A stretch of DNA of 64,000 bases from Tenacibaculum agarivorans (GTDB taxonomy: Bacteria; Bacteroidota; Bacteroidia; Flavobacteriales; Flavobacteriaceae), in NCBI RefSeq assembly GCF_001936575.1, contig NZ_MSMP01000007.1, forward strand, positions 154,513 to 218,512. Reading direction: 5' to 3'. The notes below the pieces were generated by a model. The model searched no databases and had not been told where the DNA came from. It worked only from the letters and a program-made list of their open reading frames with translations. The position numbers and the translations under genes are program-made. Numbering within the stretch: position 1 is the first letter of the stretch; every line of letters begins with the position of its first letter. Positions 25,807 through 34,126 of this stretch are shown one piece after another.

Positions 25807-28533
25807 TTATAAATTATAAGTAACTGAAAAGGTGAGAAACCTAGGTTGAACTATATATACCGAAGAACTATTAAAAATAGCATTTGAATCATCTTGATTT
25901 AATGATTTCGTATTTAATAAGTTGGTTGCTTTAATTTTATATTCCCATTTACTATCTCCTTTTTGATAGCTTAAATCTGCATCCCAAAAACTATAGTCAT
26001 TTAATGTGCTAGATTGATTTCTAAAGTTATTATACGTATATCTAGTATTAAATATCAAATTATCCGTAATAAATGCATCAAAATTTACAAAAGGACTATG
26101 GGTCGTAAACGTATTTACTATTCCTCCTTGATCATAGGTATTAATACTTACATTATAACCTATATCAAAATTTGGAAAATCTTTAAAATTAGAACTAAAT
26201 CTTGTTCTGTAAGATTGTGTAAATGAATTCGATTCTCTGTTTTCGTTTTCTCCAATTTCTCTAGAAAAGAAAAGGTTATTTGACACTGCATATGCTAGAT
26301 TACCGCCTAAAGTAATCTTGAATTTTCTATAACTTTTTTGAAAATTAGCATTCGCAGAAATCGTTTCATCTGGAAACGCTGAATTAATAGAACTAGAGAC
26401 TTGATCTACACCATTAAAGACAGTAACTCCTTTTACAGCATCGATTAATTTACTATAATTTACACTAGCAAAAACATTTGTATAATTAAACATATTAAAA
26501 CTGAAGTAACTTAGATTTATAGTATGAGATAATGAACTCTCTAACTCTCTATTACCACTGTATAAACGGTTATAATTATTAAACACAAAATTTTCTGCAA
26601 CTCTATTAATATCCGTAAAACTTACTTGTTGACTATAATTTAATCGTAAGGTTTCCGATTTTTTTAACGCTAATTTTACCGAAGCATCTGGTAGAAGTTT
26701 TGTAAAACTATTATCAAAAACACTACCCAATTGTGTATTTACTGCCGAATATTTATGTGCTGTAAAACCTTGATTAAAGGTAAAAATACCTGTAATGAAT
26801 TTATAATGCAAGCCTAAATAATAATCGTCAAAAGTATACGCTACATCATTAATTGTATTCGGATTTGAAATATGTACTTGGTCTCCATTATCTAATACTT
26901 GGAAAACATCTGAATTAAATTGCTGATTGCTTAAAGTTGTACCTAACGTGAGATTTAAATGACTTTTAGGATTAATCACATAATAGTAATCTAACTTGGC
27001 ATCCAATTTATTTGTTTTAACTCTTTTGTTTTGTGAAACATCAAATAATGACTGATTGGTAAGTCCTAATTGATTAAAAAATGATAGTTGTAATAATTGT
27101 GCGTTATAAAACGGATCTTCATCTTGCCATAAATGTTGCGCTTCAAAAGCAAAGATGTTACTCTCATTTAATGTATAGTAATAATTTACATTTTGATTGA
27201 TAGAAAATGGATTCTGACTTGTTAATTGTGTAATAGGTAATGAGGTTACATTTCCATCAATAGTTGTTCTATTTGAAGTTAATAATTGATTTTCTTTTTG
27301 TCCAGAGACCTTTGCAAAAATATCATAGTCTAATTGATTATTTGTATTTGCTTTATAACTTGAACTTAATTTAATTAAGCCTAAATCACTTTGTTGATTT
27401 GTTAAGCTTTCTGTAGTTTCTGTTGCAATAGATTGGCTATCATTTTCATCTGGATTTAAATAATTTCGTATAGTATTCTCTTCTAAATCAGTGTCTGAAC
27501 CTGAATAGATAGCAAAACCGCTTACATCCCAATTTTCTTTAGGCGAATAACTAAAGTTTAAAGCCCCAAAACGAGAAACTATTTCTTTAGCTTTATTATT
27601 TCTCAACGTTAAAAAACCAATATCTGAAGAAGCTACATTAAACCCTGTACCTCTTCCTCCAGAACCTCTAAAACCTCCTGTGAATTTAAAATAGTCTCGT
27701 CGAGTAAAGGGTACTTCTCCTATGTTATTAAAATCGGTAATTAGATTTAAACTAAATTTTGGACTGTAGTAAAATAATTTAGGATGTACTATATACCTTG
27801 TATCTTCACGTGCCATACCAATTCCTACTGAAATCTCTCCAAACCAAAAGTTTTTCTTTCCTTCTTTTAATTTTAAATTGATAACAATATTATCTTCATT
27901 ATCCGTTACACTACTCATTTGTTGTACTTCACTATGATTCTTTAGTACCTGAACCTTATCAATTGCATTCGCAGGTATATTTTTGGTAGCCAACTTAGAA
28001 TCTCCATCAAAAAAATCTTTCCCTTCTACCATTACTTTACTAACCGTCTTACCTTCTACCTGAATTTCCCCTTCATCATTTACTTCTACTCCAGGCAGTT
28101 TTTTAAGCACATCTCCTAATTTTTTTTCTGTACCACTCTTAAAAGAATCGGCATTATACACAATAGTATCTCCTTTAACTGTTACTGGCATTTTAGAAAT
28201 AATTTCTACCTCATCTAAGGTATTATCTAATTCTAAAACTATGTTTTTATTTAATTCAGATTCTTCTGTAGTAATTAGAATCTCTCTTGTTTTCATTCCT
28301 ACATAACTAGCTCTAATACTATACTTTGAATTTCTCTTCAAATTCAATTTATAATTCCCAAATGCATCCGTAAATCCATATGAATCTATTTTTTTTGTTT
28401 GCTGATTCATTGCAATTATATTGGCCATTTCTAGGACATTTCCATTTGCATCTGAAATAACACCTGTTAGTTTAATTTGGGCACTAGCATAACTAGCAAT
28501 TAAAATAATTGCCAAGAGTACTATTTTTTTCAT
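25807..28533 (-). CDS. Outer-membrane beta-barrel (TonB-dependent receptor-like) protein
   Basis: 908 residues with a signal peptide, then a carboxypeptidase-regulatory-like repeat (KLTGVISDANGNVLEMANI, residues about 21-100). A plug-like region follows (PVTVKGDTIVYNADSFK; KKLPGVEVNDEGEIQVEGK) and then a long outer-membrane barrel ending in a phenylalanine-rich strand (RFLTFSVTYNL). This is the barrel type that NCBI names outer membrane beta-barrel or TonB-dependent receptor. It sits 27 nt after two GLPGLI genes on the same strand, so the three likely form one operon. The substrate is unknown. Confidence 0.88.
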   Translation of the reverse strand: MKKIVLLAIILIASYASAQIKLTGVISDANGNVLEMANIIAMNQQTKKIDSYGFTDAFGNYKLNLKRNSKYSIRASYVGMKTREILITTEESELNKNIVLELDNTLDEVEIISKMPVTVKGDTIVYNADSFKSGTEKKLGDVLKKLPGVEVNDEGEIQVEGKTVSKVMVEGKDFFDGDSKLATKNIPANAIDKVQVLKNHSEVQQMSSVTDNEDNIVINLKLKEGKKNFWFGEISVGIGMAREDTRYIVHPKLFYYSPKFSLNLITDFNNIGEVPFTRRDYFKFTGGFRGSGGRGTGFNVASSDIGFLTLRNNKAKEIVSRFGALNFSYSPKENWDVSGFAIYSGSDTDLEENTIRNYLNPDENDSQSIATETTESLTNQQSDLGLIKLSSSYKANTNNQLDYDIFAKVSGQKENQLLTSNRTTIDGNVTSLPITQLTSQNPFSINQNVNYYYTLNESNIFAFEAQHLWQDEDPFYNAQLLQLSFFNQLGLTNQSLFDVSQNKRVKTNKLDAKLDYYYVINPKSHLNLTLGTTLSNQQFNSDVFQVLDNGDQVHISNPNTINDVAYTFDDYYLGLHYKFITGIFTFNQGFTAHKYSAVNTQLGSVFDNSFTKLLPDASVKLALKKSETLRLNYSQQVSFTDINRVAENFVFNNYNRLYSGNRELESSLSHTINLSYFSFNMFNYTNVFASVNYSKLIDAVKGVTVFNGVDQVSSSINSAFPDETISANANFQKSYRKFKITLGGNLAYAVSNNLFFSREIGENENRESNSFTQSYRTRFSSNFKDFPNFDIGYNVSINTYDQGGIVNTFTTHSPFVNFDAFITDNLIFNTRYTYNNFRNQSSTLNDYSFWDADLSYQKGDSKWEYKIKATNLLNTKSLNQDDSNAIFNSSSVYIVQPRFLTFSVTYNL

Positions 28534-28560
28534 TCCTAAAATTTTGTTGTTGAATATTTC

Positions 28561-29388
28561 TTAACGCCTAGATCGGCCTCCTCTACGACCTCTCCATATT
28601 TCTCTCATCTCCTTCATCTTCTTTTTTACAATTTCGTTGTATTCTACTCTGGTTACTTTATCTCCTTTAGTTAATTGCTTTATTTCAATTCTTTCATTTG
28701 GATTCAATACTACTTCAGTACATAAAATTGTTGTTCTATCAGAATTTACTTCTAAAATTAATCCAGGTAAACCCCAAAAATCAGCCGGACCATTACTTAT
28801 TGGTATTTGAGGAGTATACCAAGCTGTAACTAAAACTTCCTTAGGCTTTTTTTTCTCTTCTGGAGTTTGTCTACTCCTTTTAGTTCCACCTCTTTTTGGT
28901 CTTTCCCTTCTACTCCAATCAAAAGCATTTGTTTCCTTCAGCATTATTGCTTTATAACACATATAGTTTCCTATTTTTTTTGTCTCTCCACTCATTTCCC
29001 ATTGTGGTAAACTAGCATCATCTTCTATCAAAAAGTTTTTGCCAAAAAATTCCTTTTTCTCTAAAAAAATCTTGTCTGATGTGTTTTTGTATAGTGTACC
29101 AATTGACATGCTACTAAATCGAAAATTGCCTTTTCCTGGAACTTCTAATTTTTCTTCTTCTTTATATATTGATTCATTTTTATTGAAATTTAGAATGTAA
29201 GTTTTGTTTAACATATTTGTCATGCCTTCTAAAACTCTTTTCTTTTGCTCTTCAGACATTTGCCTATTATTGAATCGATCAGCATCAAATGTTGTTTTAG
29301 TTTTATAAACCGCTTTACCGTAAAAATCATTTTGAGCAAAACCTATAAAAGTGAAGCAAATAAGTAGACTAGTAAAAAATAATTTCAT
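28561..29388 (-). CDS. GLPGLI family protein
   Basis: Secreted protein of about 275 residues. The name motif is present as WGLPGLILEVNSDRT (about 210). The ATG at 29388 (MKLFFTSLLICFTFIGFAQ) gives a proper signal peptide; the frame runs 15 codons further upstream without sense. The protein is rich in Lys/Arg, and the tail MREIWRGRRGGRSRR is very basic. GLPGLI proteins (TIGR01200) are common in Bacteroidota and have no known biochemical role. It resembles its neighbour at 29459 along its length, so the pair arose by duplication. Confidence 0.88.
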   Translation of the reverse strand: MKLFFTSLLICFTFIGFAQNDFYGKAVYKTKTTFDADRFNNRQMSEEQKKRVLEGMTNMLNKTYILNFNKNESIYKEEEKLEVPGKGNFRFSSMSIGTLYKNTSDKIFLEKKEFFGKNFLIEDDASLPQWEMSGETKKIGNYMCYKAIMLKETNAFDWSRRERPKRGGTKRSRQTPEEKKKPKEVLVTAWYTPQIPISNGPADFWGLPGLILEVNSDRTTILCTEVVLNPNERIEIKQLTKGDKVTRVEYNEIVKKKMKEMREIWRGRRGGRSRR

Positions 29389-29458
29389 TATTGATTGATT
29401 TTTAGTTGTGTTACTTTGACAACAAAAAATCATAATGGTTTAATCTATTTCTTAAAAA

Positions 29459-30280
29459 TTAGCCCCTAATTTCAATGCTCATAGAATCTCCTCCTCTTTT
29501 ACTTTTGAATCTTTCAATCATTTCTTGAGTTTTTTCTTTTACAATGGCTTCCATTTCTTTTTGGTTTACCTTTTTACCTTTAGTAGGCTCTTTTATTTCT
29601 ATTTTTTGGCCTGGATTAAGAACCACTTCAGAACAAACAATCGACTGCTTACCTTCATGTACTTCTAAAATCAAACCAGGCAACCCCCAATACATTGACG
29701 GACCATCACTTACAGGGATTTCAGGAGTAAACCATGCTGTAGTCACTACTGTTACTTTTTCTTTTTTTTCTTCAACCTCTCCATCCGTCATCATATGAGA
29801 CACTCTTTCTTCTTCTTTAGTTCTTGTTGCCTTGTAACATGTATATATTCCAATTTTTTTAGTTTCATCTGTCATTTCCCATTCTGGGTCTAATAAAACA
29901 TCTTGTATAAGAAATCGTTTTCCACTAATTTCGGTTTTATTACTATATCTTTTTTCTGATGTATTTTTATACAGTACATCGTTAGCTCCTCCATTTCCGA
30001 AAACCATAACATTCACTCCCCCAGTTTGCACTTCAGGCTCTAACTCTTGATTTTCTGTATATGTAGAATTTGTTTTTGTGAAATTTAGTGTAAATGTTTT
30101 TTGAAACATTTTCTTTAATCTTTTCATAATGTAATCATCTAGCTCCTTATCTTCAGAACCTTTAACTTCTGCTTTGTTCTTTTCAAAACTTCTATGTGTT
30201 TTGTATACTGCCTTCCCTTGAAATTCTTGTCCCTGTGAAATGAAACAAATCATAAATGATACTATTAAAATAATTCTCAT
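29459..30280 (-). CDS. GLPGLI family protein (paralogue)
   Basis: 273 residues: a signal peptide (MRIILIVSFMICFISQGQ), then a beta-rich domain with ISGKRFLIQD, ETKKIGIYTCYKATR and the motif YWGLPGLILEVHEGKQ. First gene of the minus-strand group GLPGLI-GLPGLI-barrel. It is divergent from a sensor kinase gene across a 125-nt region that contains 10-bp-period direct repeats. That geometry suggests the two-component pair controls this operon. Confidence 0.88.
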   Translation of the reverse strand: MRIILIVSFMICFISQGQEFQGKAVYKTHRSFEKNKAEVKGSEDKELDDYIMKRLKKMFQKTFTLNFTKTNSTYTENQELEPEVQTGGVNVMVFGNGGANDVLYKNTSEKRYSNKTEISGKRFLIQDVLLDPEWEMTDETKKIGIYTCYKATRTKEEERVSHMMTDGEVEEKKEKVTVVTTAWFTPEIPVSDGPSMYWGLPGLILEVHEGKQSIVCSEVVLNPGQKIEIKEPTKGKKVNQKEMEAIVKEKTQEMIERFKSKRGGDSMSIEIRG

Positions 30281-30340
30281 CTTTTTTATTTTTATATTTA
30301 AGTTATTTCACAAAGATGTAGACAAAATCTAATCAGTAAA

Positions 30341-30366
30341 GTTAACTAGTGTTAACTAGTGTTAAT
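30341..30366. promoter_or_regulatory. Direct-repeat operator between GLPGLI and histidine kinase genes
   Basis: GTTAACTAGT, GTTAACTAGT, GTTAAT: two perfect 10-bp units and a third partial unit. OmpR-type regulators bind such helically phased direct repeats. The response regulator encoded at 31919 is of this type. The site is 40-60 nt from each divergent start codon. Confidence 0.6.
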
Positions 30367-30405
30367 CGACTTATATTTAAGCATATATAAATGTATTTTT
30401 GAAGC

Positions 30406-31926
30406 ATGAATACTAAAAGATATAACTGGATTTTTTACTTCATAATCATAACAATTATTACAACTTTAATTGTACAATTTTATTGGAATTATAAAAACTA
30501 CCAGCTTAATAAACAGAGAGTTCATAACGAAATTAAAGAGAGTTTTGAAGATGCTGTAGATGATTATATTACGAGATCTGATGTCGCTATCTATTTGAAT
30601 AGTTTTAGAAGAAATGAAAATCCACAAAACGATTATATTAAAACAATGGATAGTTTATTCATTATTTTCCCTTTAGTAAATGAAAAATATAAATTAGAAA
30701 AAAGCTATTATTTAAACAATAAAGATAGTTTACCTAAAAAAAGAAAAATTTCTAAAAATTATTCGCTAGATAGTATTGTAAAGAAGTTTTCTTCTCCTCT
30801 TTTAAATCAGAAAAAAATTACTGTAAAAAGTTTTGATACTATTAAAAATTACACCAAAATAGTAACTGTTAAGGATAATTCATATTTCCAAAACAAACTA
30901 AAAATGATTATTGATATAATGGATGAACGTATATTAGATATTAACGAAATAGATTCATTATTAAAAAATTCGTTAGACGGAAAAAAAATAAATGCTAATT
31001 ATAGTTTTGAATACTCTATTAAGGATAAAAAAATTATAAATTTTGAAGATTTTTCTCAAAACAATTTTAAAATACTTAGATCAGATTCCCCAAGATTACC
31101 TTCAAAAAGTAATTTAAAACTAAAATATACAAGTCCTAGTATTGAAATTTTAAAACGAAGTTTTACTGGAATATTACTTTCTTTATTGTTATCTCTAGCA
31201 GTAATTTCTAGCTTATTCTATCTGTTAAAAGTGATTCAACAACAGAAACAATTGGCCGAAATAAAAAATGATTTGATTAGTAATATTACCCACGAATTTA
31301 AAACTCCAATAACTACAGTATCCACCGCTTTAGAAGCTATTACTAGTTTTAATGTTGTGCAAGATGTGGAAAAAACCAAAAAGTATATAGCAATTTCGGA
31401 ACATCAAATTCAAAAATTACATCTAATGGTAGAAAAACTATTAGAAACAGCAACACTTGATAGTGAAAAATTATTATTAAAAGAAGAACCTATTGATATT
31501 ATTCATCTATTAGAAAAACTTAGTAATAAACATCAATTATTTACAACGGAAAAAGAAATACTCTTTTCTTCAAATATTGAAACATTAACCATTCAAGTTG
31601 ATCCATTTCATTTAGAGAATGCTATTTCTAATTTACTTGATAATGCCATAAAATATGGAGGAAATATGATTAAGCTTATTTGTAAGGACAGCAACAAAGA
31701 AATTGAAATAAGTGTATCTGATAATGGTTTGGGTATAGATAAAAATCAACAAGAAAAAATCTTTGATAAATTTTATAGAGTTCCTAAGGGAAATACTCAC
31801 GACGTAAAAGGTTTTGGTATTGGGCTATATTACACAAAAAAGATTATTGAAAAACACAAAGGGAGTATTCAGTTAACTTCTACTCCTGAAGCAACTACAT
31901 TTAAAATTCTATTACCGCATGAATAA
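30406..31926 (+). CDS. Sensor histidine kinase
   Basis: Inner-membrane sensor of 506 residues. TM1 (about 8-28), a lysine-rich periplasmic domain of about 220 residues, TM2 (about 253-273). Then the HisKA domain with NITHEFKTPITT (His about 297) and the ATPase domain with NLLDNAIKYGG, DNGLGID and GFGIGLYYTKKI. The periplasmic sensor matches nothing I recognise. Its 3' end overlaps the response regulator start by 8 nt, so translation is coupled. Confidence 0.93.
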   Translation: MNTKRYNWIFYFIIITIITTLIVQFYWNYKNYQLNKQRVHNEIKESFEDAVDDYITRSDVAIYLNSFRRNENPQNDYIKTMDSLFIIFPLVNEKYKLEKSYYLNNKDSLPKKRKISKNYSLDSIVKKFSSPLLNQKKITVKSFDTIKNYTKIVTVKDNSYFQNKLKMIIDIMDERILDINEIDSLLKNSLDGKKINANYSFEYSIKDKKIINFEDFSQNNFKILRSDSPRLPSKSNLKLKYTSPSIEILKRSFTGILLSLLLSLAVISSLFYLLKVIQQQKQLAEIKNDLISNITHEFKTPITTVSTALEAITSFNVVQDVEKTKKYIAISEHQIQKLHLMVEKLLETATLDSEKLLLKEEPIDIIHLLEKLSNKHQLFTTEKEILFSSNIETLTIQVDPFHLENAISNLLDNAIKYGGNMIKLICKDSNKEIEISVSDNGLGIDKNQQEKIFDKFYRVPKGNTHDVKGFGIGLYYTKKIIEKHKGSIQLTSTPEATTFKILLPHE

Positions 31927-32599
31927 AAATATTAAACTATTATTAGCTGAAGATGAGCCCAGTCTTGGACAAATAGTAAAGGAAAGTTTAGAAACTAGAA
32001 ACTTCGAGGTATTTCATGCATTAAATGGTGAAGAAGCTTATAAAATATACTGTAAAGAACAACCTGAAATTTTGGTATTGGATGTAATGATGCCCAAAAA
32101 AGATGGGTTTACTTTAGCTCAGGAAATCAGGCAAGAAAACGCCACGATTCCTATTATTTTTTTAACTGCAAAATCACAAACCAAAGATGTCATAGATGGT
32201 TTTAAACATGGTGGTAACGATTATCTAAAAAAACCATTCTCTATGGAAGAACTCATTGTAAGAGTTCATAATTTACTAGATAGAATTACTTTAAAAAGGA
32301 ATAATGAGAGTATTAGTATTGGTCAATACGTTTTTAATTATGAAAAGCAAAAATTGTTTTTTAATGATCAAACCATAATACTTACACACAGAGAAAGTCA
32401 ACTGCTATATCACCTAATAGAAAGAAAAAATGAAGTTTTGGATCGTTCTTTTATCTTAAAAAAGCTCTGGGGTAATGATGATTTTTTTAATGCTCGTAGT
32501 ATGGATGTTTTTATTTCTAAACTTAGAAAAAAACTACAGCAAGATATTTCTATAGAAATTATTAATATTCGTGGATATGGTTATAAATTAACTTGTTGA
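31919..32599 (+). CDS. OmpR-family response regulator
   Basis: 226 residues. The receiver domain has the phospho-acceptor Asp in LVLDVMMPKKDGF (about residue 54), the Thr in IIFLTAKSQ and the Lys in YLKKPFSMEE. The C-terminal winged helix carries SMDVFISKLRKKL and IINIRGYGYKL. Cognate partner of the kinase just upstream. The direct repeats at 30341 are the likely target, which would make the GLPGLI/barrel operon its regulon. Confidence 0.94.
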   Translation: MNKNIKLLLAEDEPSLGQIVKESLETRNFEVFHALNGEEAYKIYCKEQPEILVLDVMMPKKDGFTLAQEIRQENATIPIIFLTAKSQTKDVIDGFKHGGNDYLKKPFSMEELIVRVHNLLDRITLKRNNESISIGQYVFNYEKQKLFFNDQTIILTHRESQLLYHLIERKNEVLDRSFILKKLWGNDDFFNARSMDVFISKLRKKLQQDISIEIINIRGYGYKLTC

Positions 32600-32758
32600 T
32601 ATTACAAAAAAACTGTTCTCAATATTGAATAAAAAAATTCATAAACACCATATACTAATTTGTGAAATTTACAGTTATATTCTAGTAAATAAAACCTCCC
32701 CATTATAAAAATAGTCGGAAATAATATGTAATTTTGACCGGCTTTAAAACCAAAACAA

Positions 32759-33373
32759 ATGCACGTAGCTATAGCAGGTAATATTGGCGCAGGAAAAACT
32801 ACCTTAACTAAATTATTAGCAAAACATTACAATTGGCAACCTCATTTTGAATCTGTAGATGAAAATCCGTATTTGGATGATTTTTATGGTGAAATGGAGC
32901 GTTGGTCTTTTAATTTACAAGTTTATTTCTTGAACAGTAGGTTTCGTCAAATTTTAGAGTTTAGAGAGTCTGGTAAAAATGTAATTCAAGATAGAACTAT
33001 TTATGAAGATGCACATATTTTTGCTCCTAACTTGCATGCAATGGGCTTAATGACCAATCGTGATTTTAGCAACTATACCTCTCTATTTGAATTGATGGAA
33101 AAGTTAGTTAATGCCCCTGATTTATTAATTTATTTACGTGCTGACATTTCTACATTGGTTGGACAAATTCATAAACGTGGTAGAGACTACGAAAGTTCAA
33201 TTAGTATAGATTATTTAAGTCGATTAAATGAACGTTATGAGGCTTGGATTAGTAAATACAATAAAGGGAAATTGTTGGTTATAGATGTCAATAAACTAGA
33301 CTTTGTCGATAATCAAGAAGATTTAGGGTATATTATCGATAGAATAGATGCTCAAATAAATGGATTATTTTAA
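32759..33373 (+). CDS. Deoxynucleoside kinase
   Basis: Phosphorylates deoxynucleosides for salvage. 204 residues of the dCK/dGK family: P-loop GNIGAGKTTLT (residues 7-17), the ERW substrate patch FYGEMERWSFN, the DRTIYEDA loop (about 80, ERS/DRT motif), and the arginine-rich lid KRGRDYE (about 138). A second kinase of the same family is fused to FolK at 58509, so the genome has at least two. A TAATTTTG box (32729-32736) upstream could be its -7 element. Confidence 0.9.
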   Translation: MHVAIAGNIGAGKTTLTKLLAKHYNWQPHFESVDENPYLDDFYGEMERWSFNLQVYFLNSRFRQILEFRESGKNVIQDRTIYEDAHIFAPNLHAMGLMTNRDFSNYTSLFELMEKLVNAPDLLIYLRADISTLVGQIHKRGRDYESSISIDYLSRLNERYEAWISKYNKGKLLVIDVNKLDFVDNQEDLGYIIDRIDAQINGLF

Positions 33374-33379
33374 AATAAT

Positions 33380-34045
33380 ATGTCTATTAGAAAAATATAT
33401 ACTCTACTATTTCTTTCTATATCTAGTTTTGTTTTTTCTAAAAACATATCACCTGATAAATTTGTAAAAGCAACACATAACAGCTTTTTTTATAACGTCA
33501 AAAAAGTAAATTATGAGTTCAAAAAAGATTTGTTTGATCGATCTATTCAGAAAAATAAAACAAATCAAAAAGATACCACTCTCTTTATTAAATTAGATAG
33601 TATTAAACAATTACATCAAAAGAAATTACTCCAAAAAGATGTACTAAAAAACACTAGCTATTACACAAACTTCTTAAAAGATTTAAAAAATAGTACAATT
33701 TCTAGCGATCAATATATTTTTTTAGAGAACGAATTACTCAAAATTTCTGTTGTTAATACCGATAAAAAATTCCGTTTTATCAGAATGATAGCAATACTTT
33801 TGTTTATCAGTATTGTCCTCATTATACTATACATTTTAAAAACTACCAAAAAGAAAGTCACTACAGTAGATTTAACAAAACAAGAAATTGCTATAAAGGA
33901 ACTTATTATTCATGGTAAAACAAATAAAGAAATTGCTAATGAGTTACACATTAGTTTAAATACTGTGAAAACGCATATTTCAAACATCTACCAAAAACTA
34001 AACATCTCTAATAGAAGGGATTTGATACTTAATTTTAAAAATTAG
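33380..34045 (+). CDS. Membrane-tethered LuxR-type regulator
   Basis: 221 residues. A signal-like N-terminus (MSIRKIYTLLFLSISSFVFS), about 110 lysine-rich periplasmic residues, a single helix RMIAILLFISIVLIILYIL (about 135-153), then a cytoplasmic LuxR-type helix-turn-helix with GKTNKEIANELHISLNTVKTH. The DNA-binding domain is thus anchored to the inner membrane and coupled to the periplasm in one chain. It starts 7 nt after the kinase gene and sits 81 nt before a barrel gene that it may control. Confidence 0.85.
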   Translation: MSIRKIYTLLFLSISSFVFSKNISPDKFVKATHNSFFYNVKKVNYEFKKDLFDRSIQKNKTNQKDTTLFIKLDSIKQLHQKKLLQKDVLKNTSYYTNFLKDLKNSTISSDQYIFLENELLKISVVNTDKKFRFIRMIAILLFISIVLIILYILKTTKKKVTTVDLTKQEIAIKELIIHGKTNKEIANELHISLNTVKTHISNIYQKLNISNRRDLILNFKN

Positions 34046-34126
34046 TACTGGTACTAGTACTAAAATCACCCTGTAGTTCCTAATTTTTATAATCACTTTT
34101 TAAGTTTTTTGCTTCAAAAACAACTA

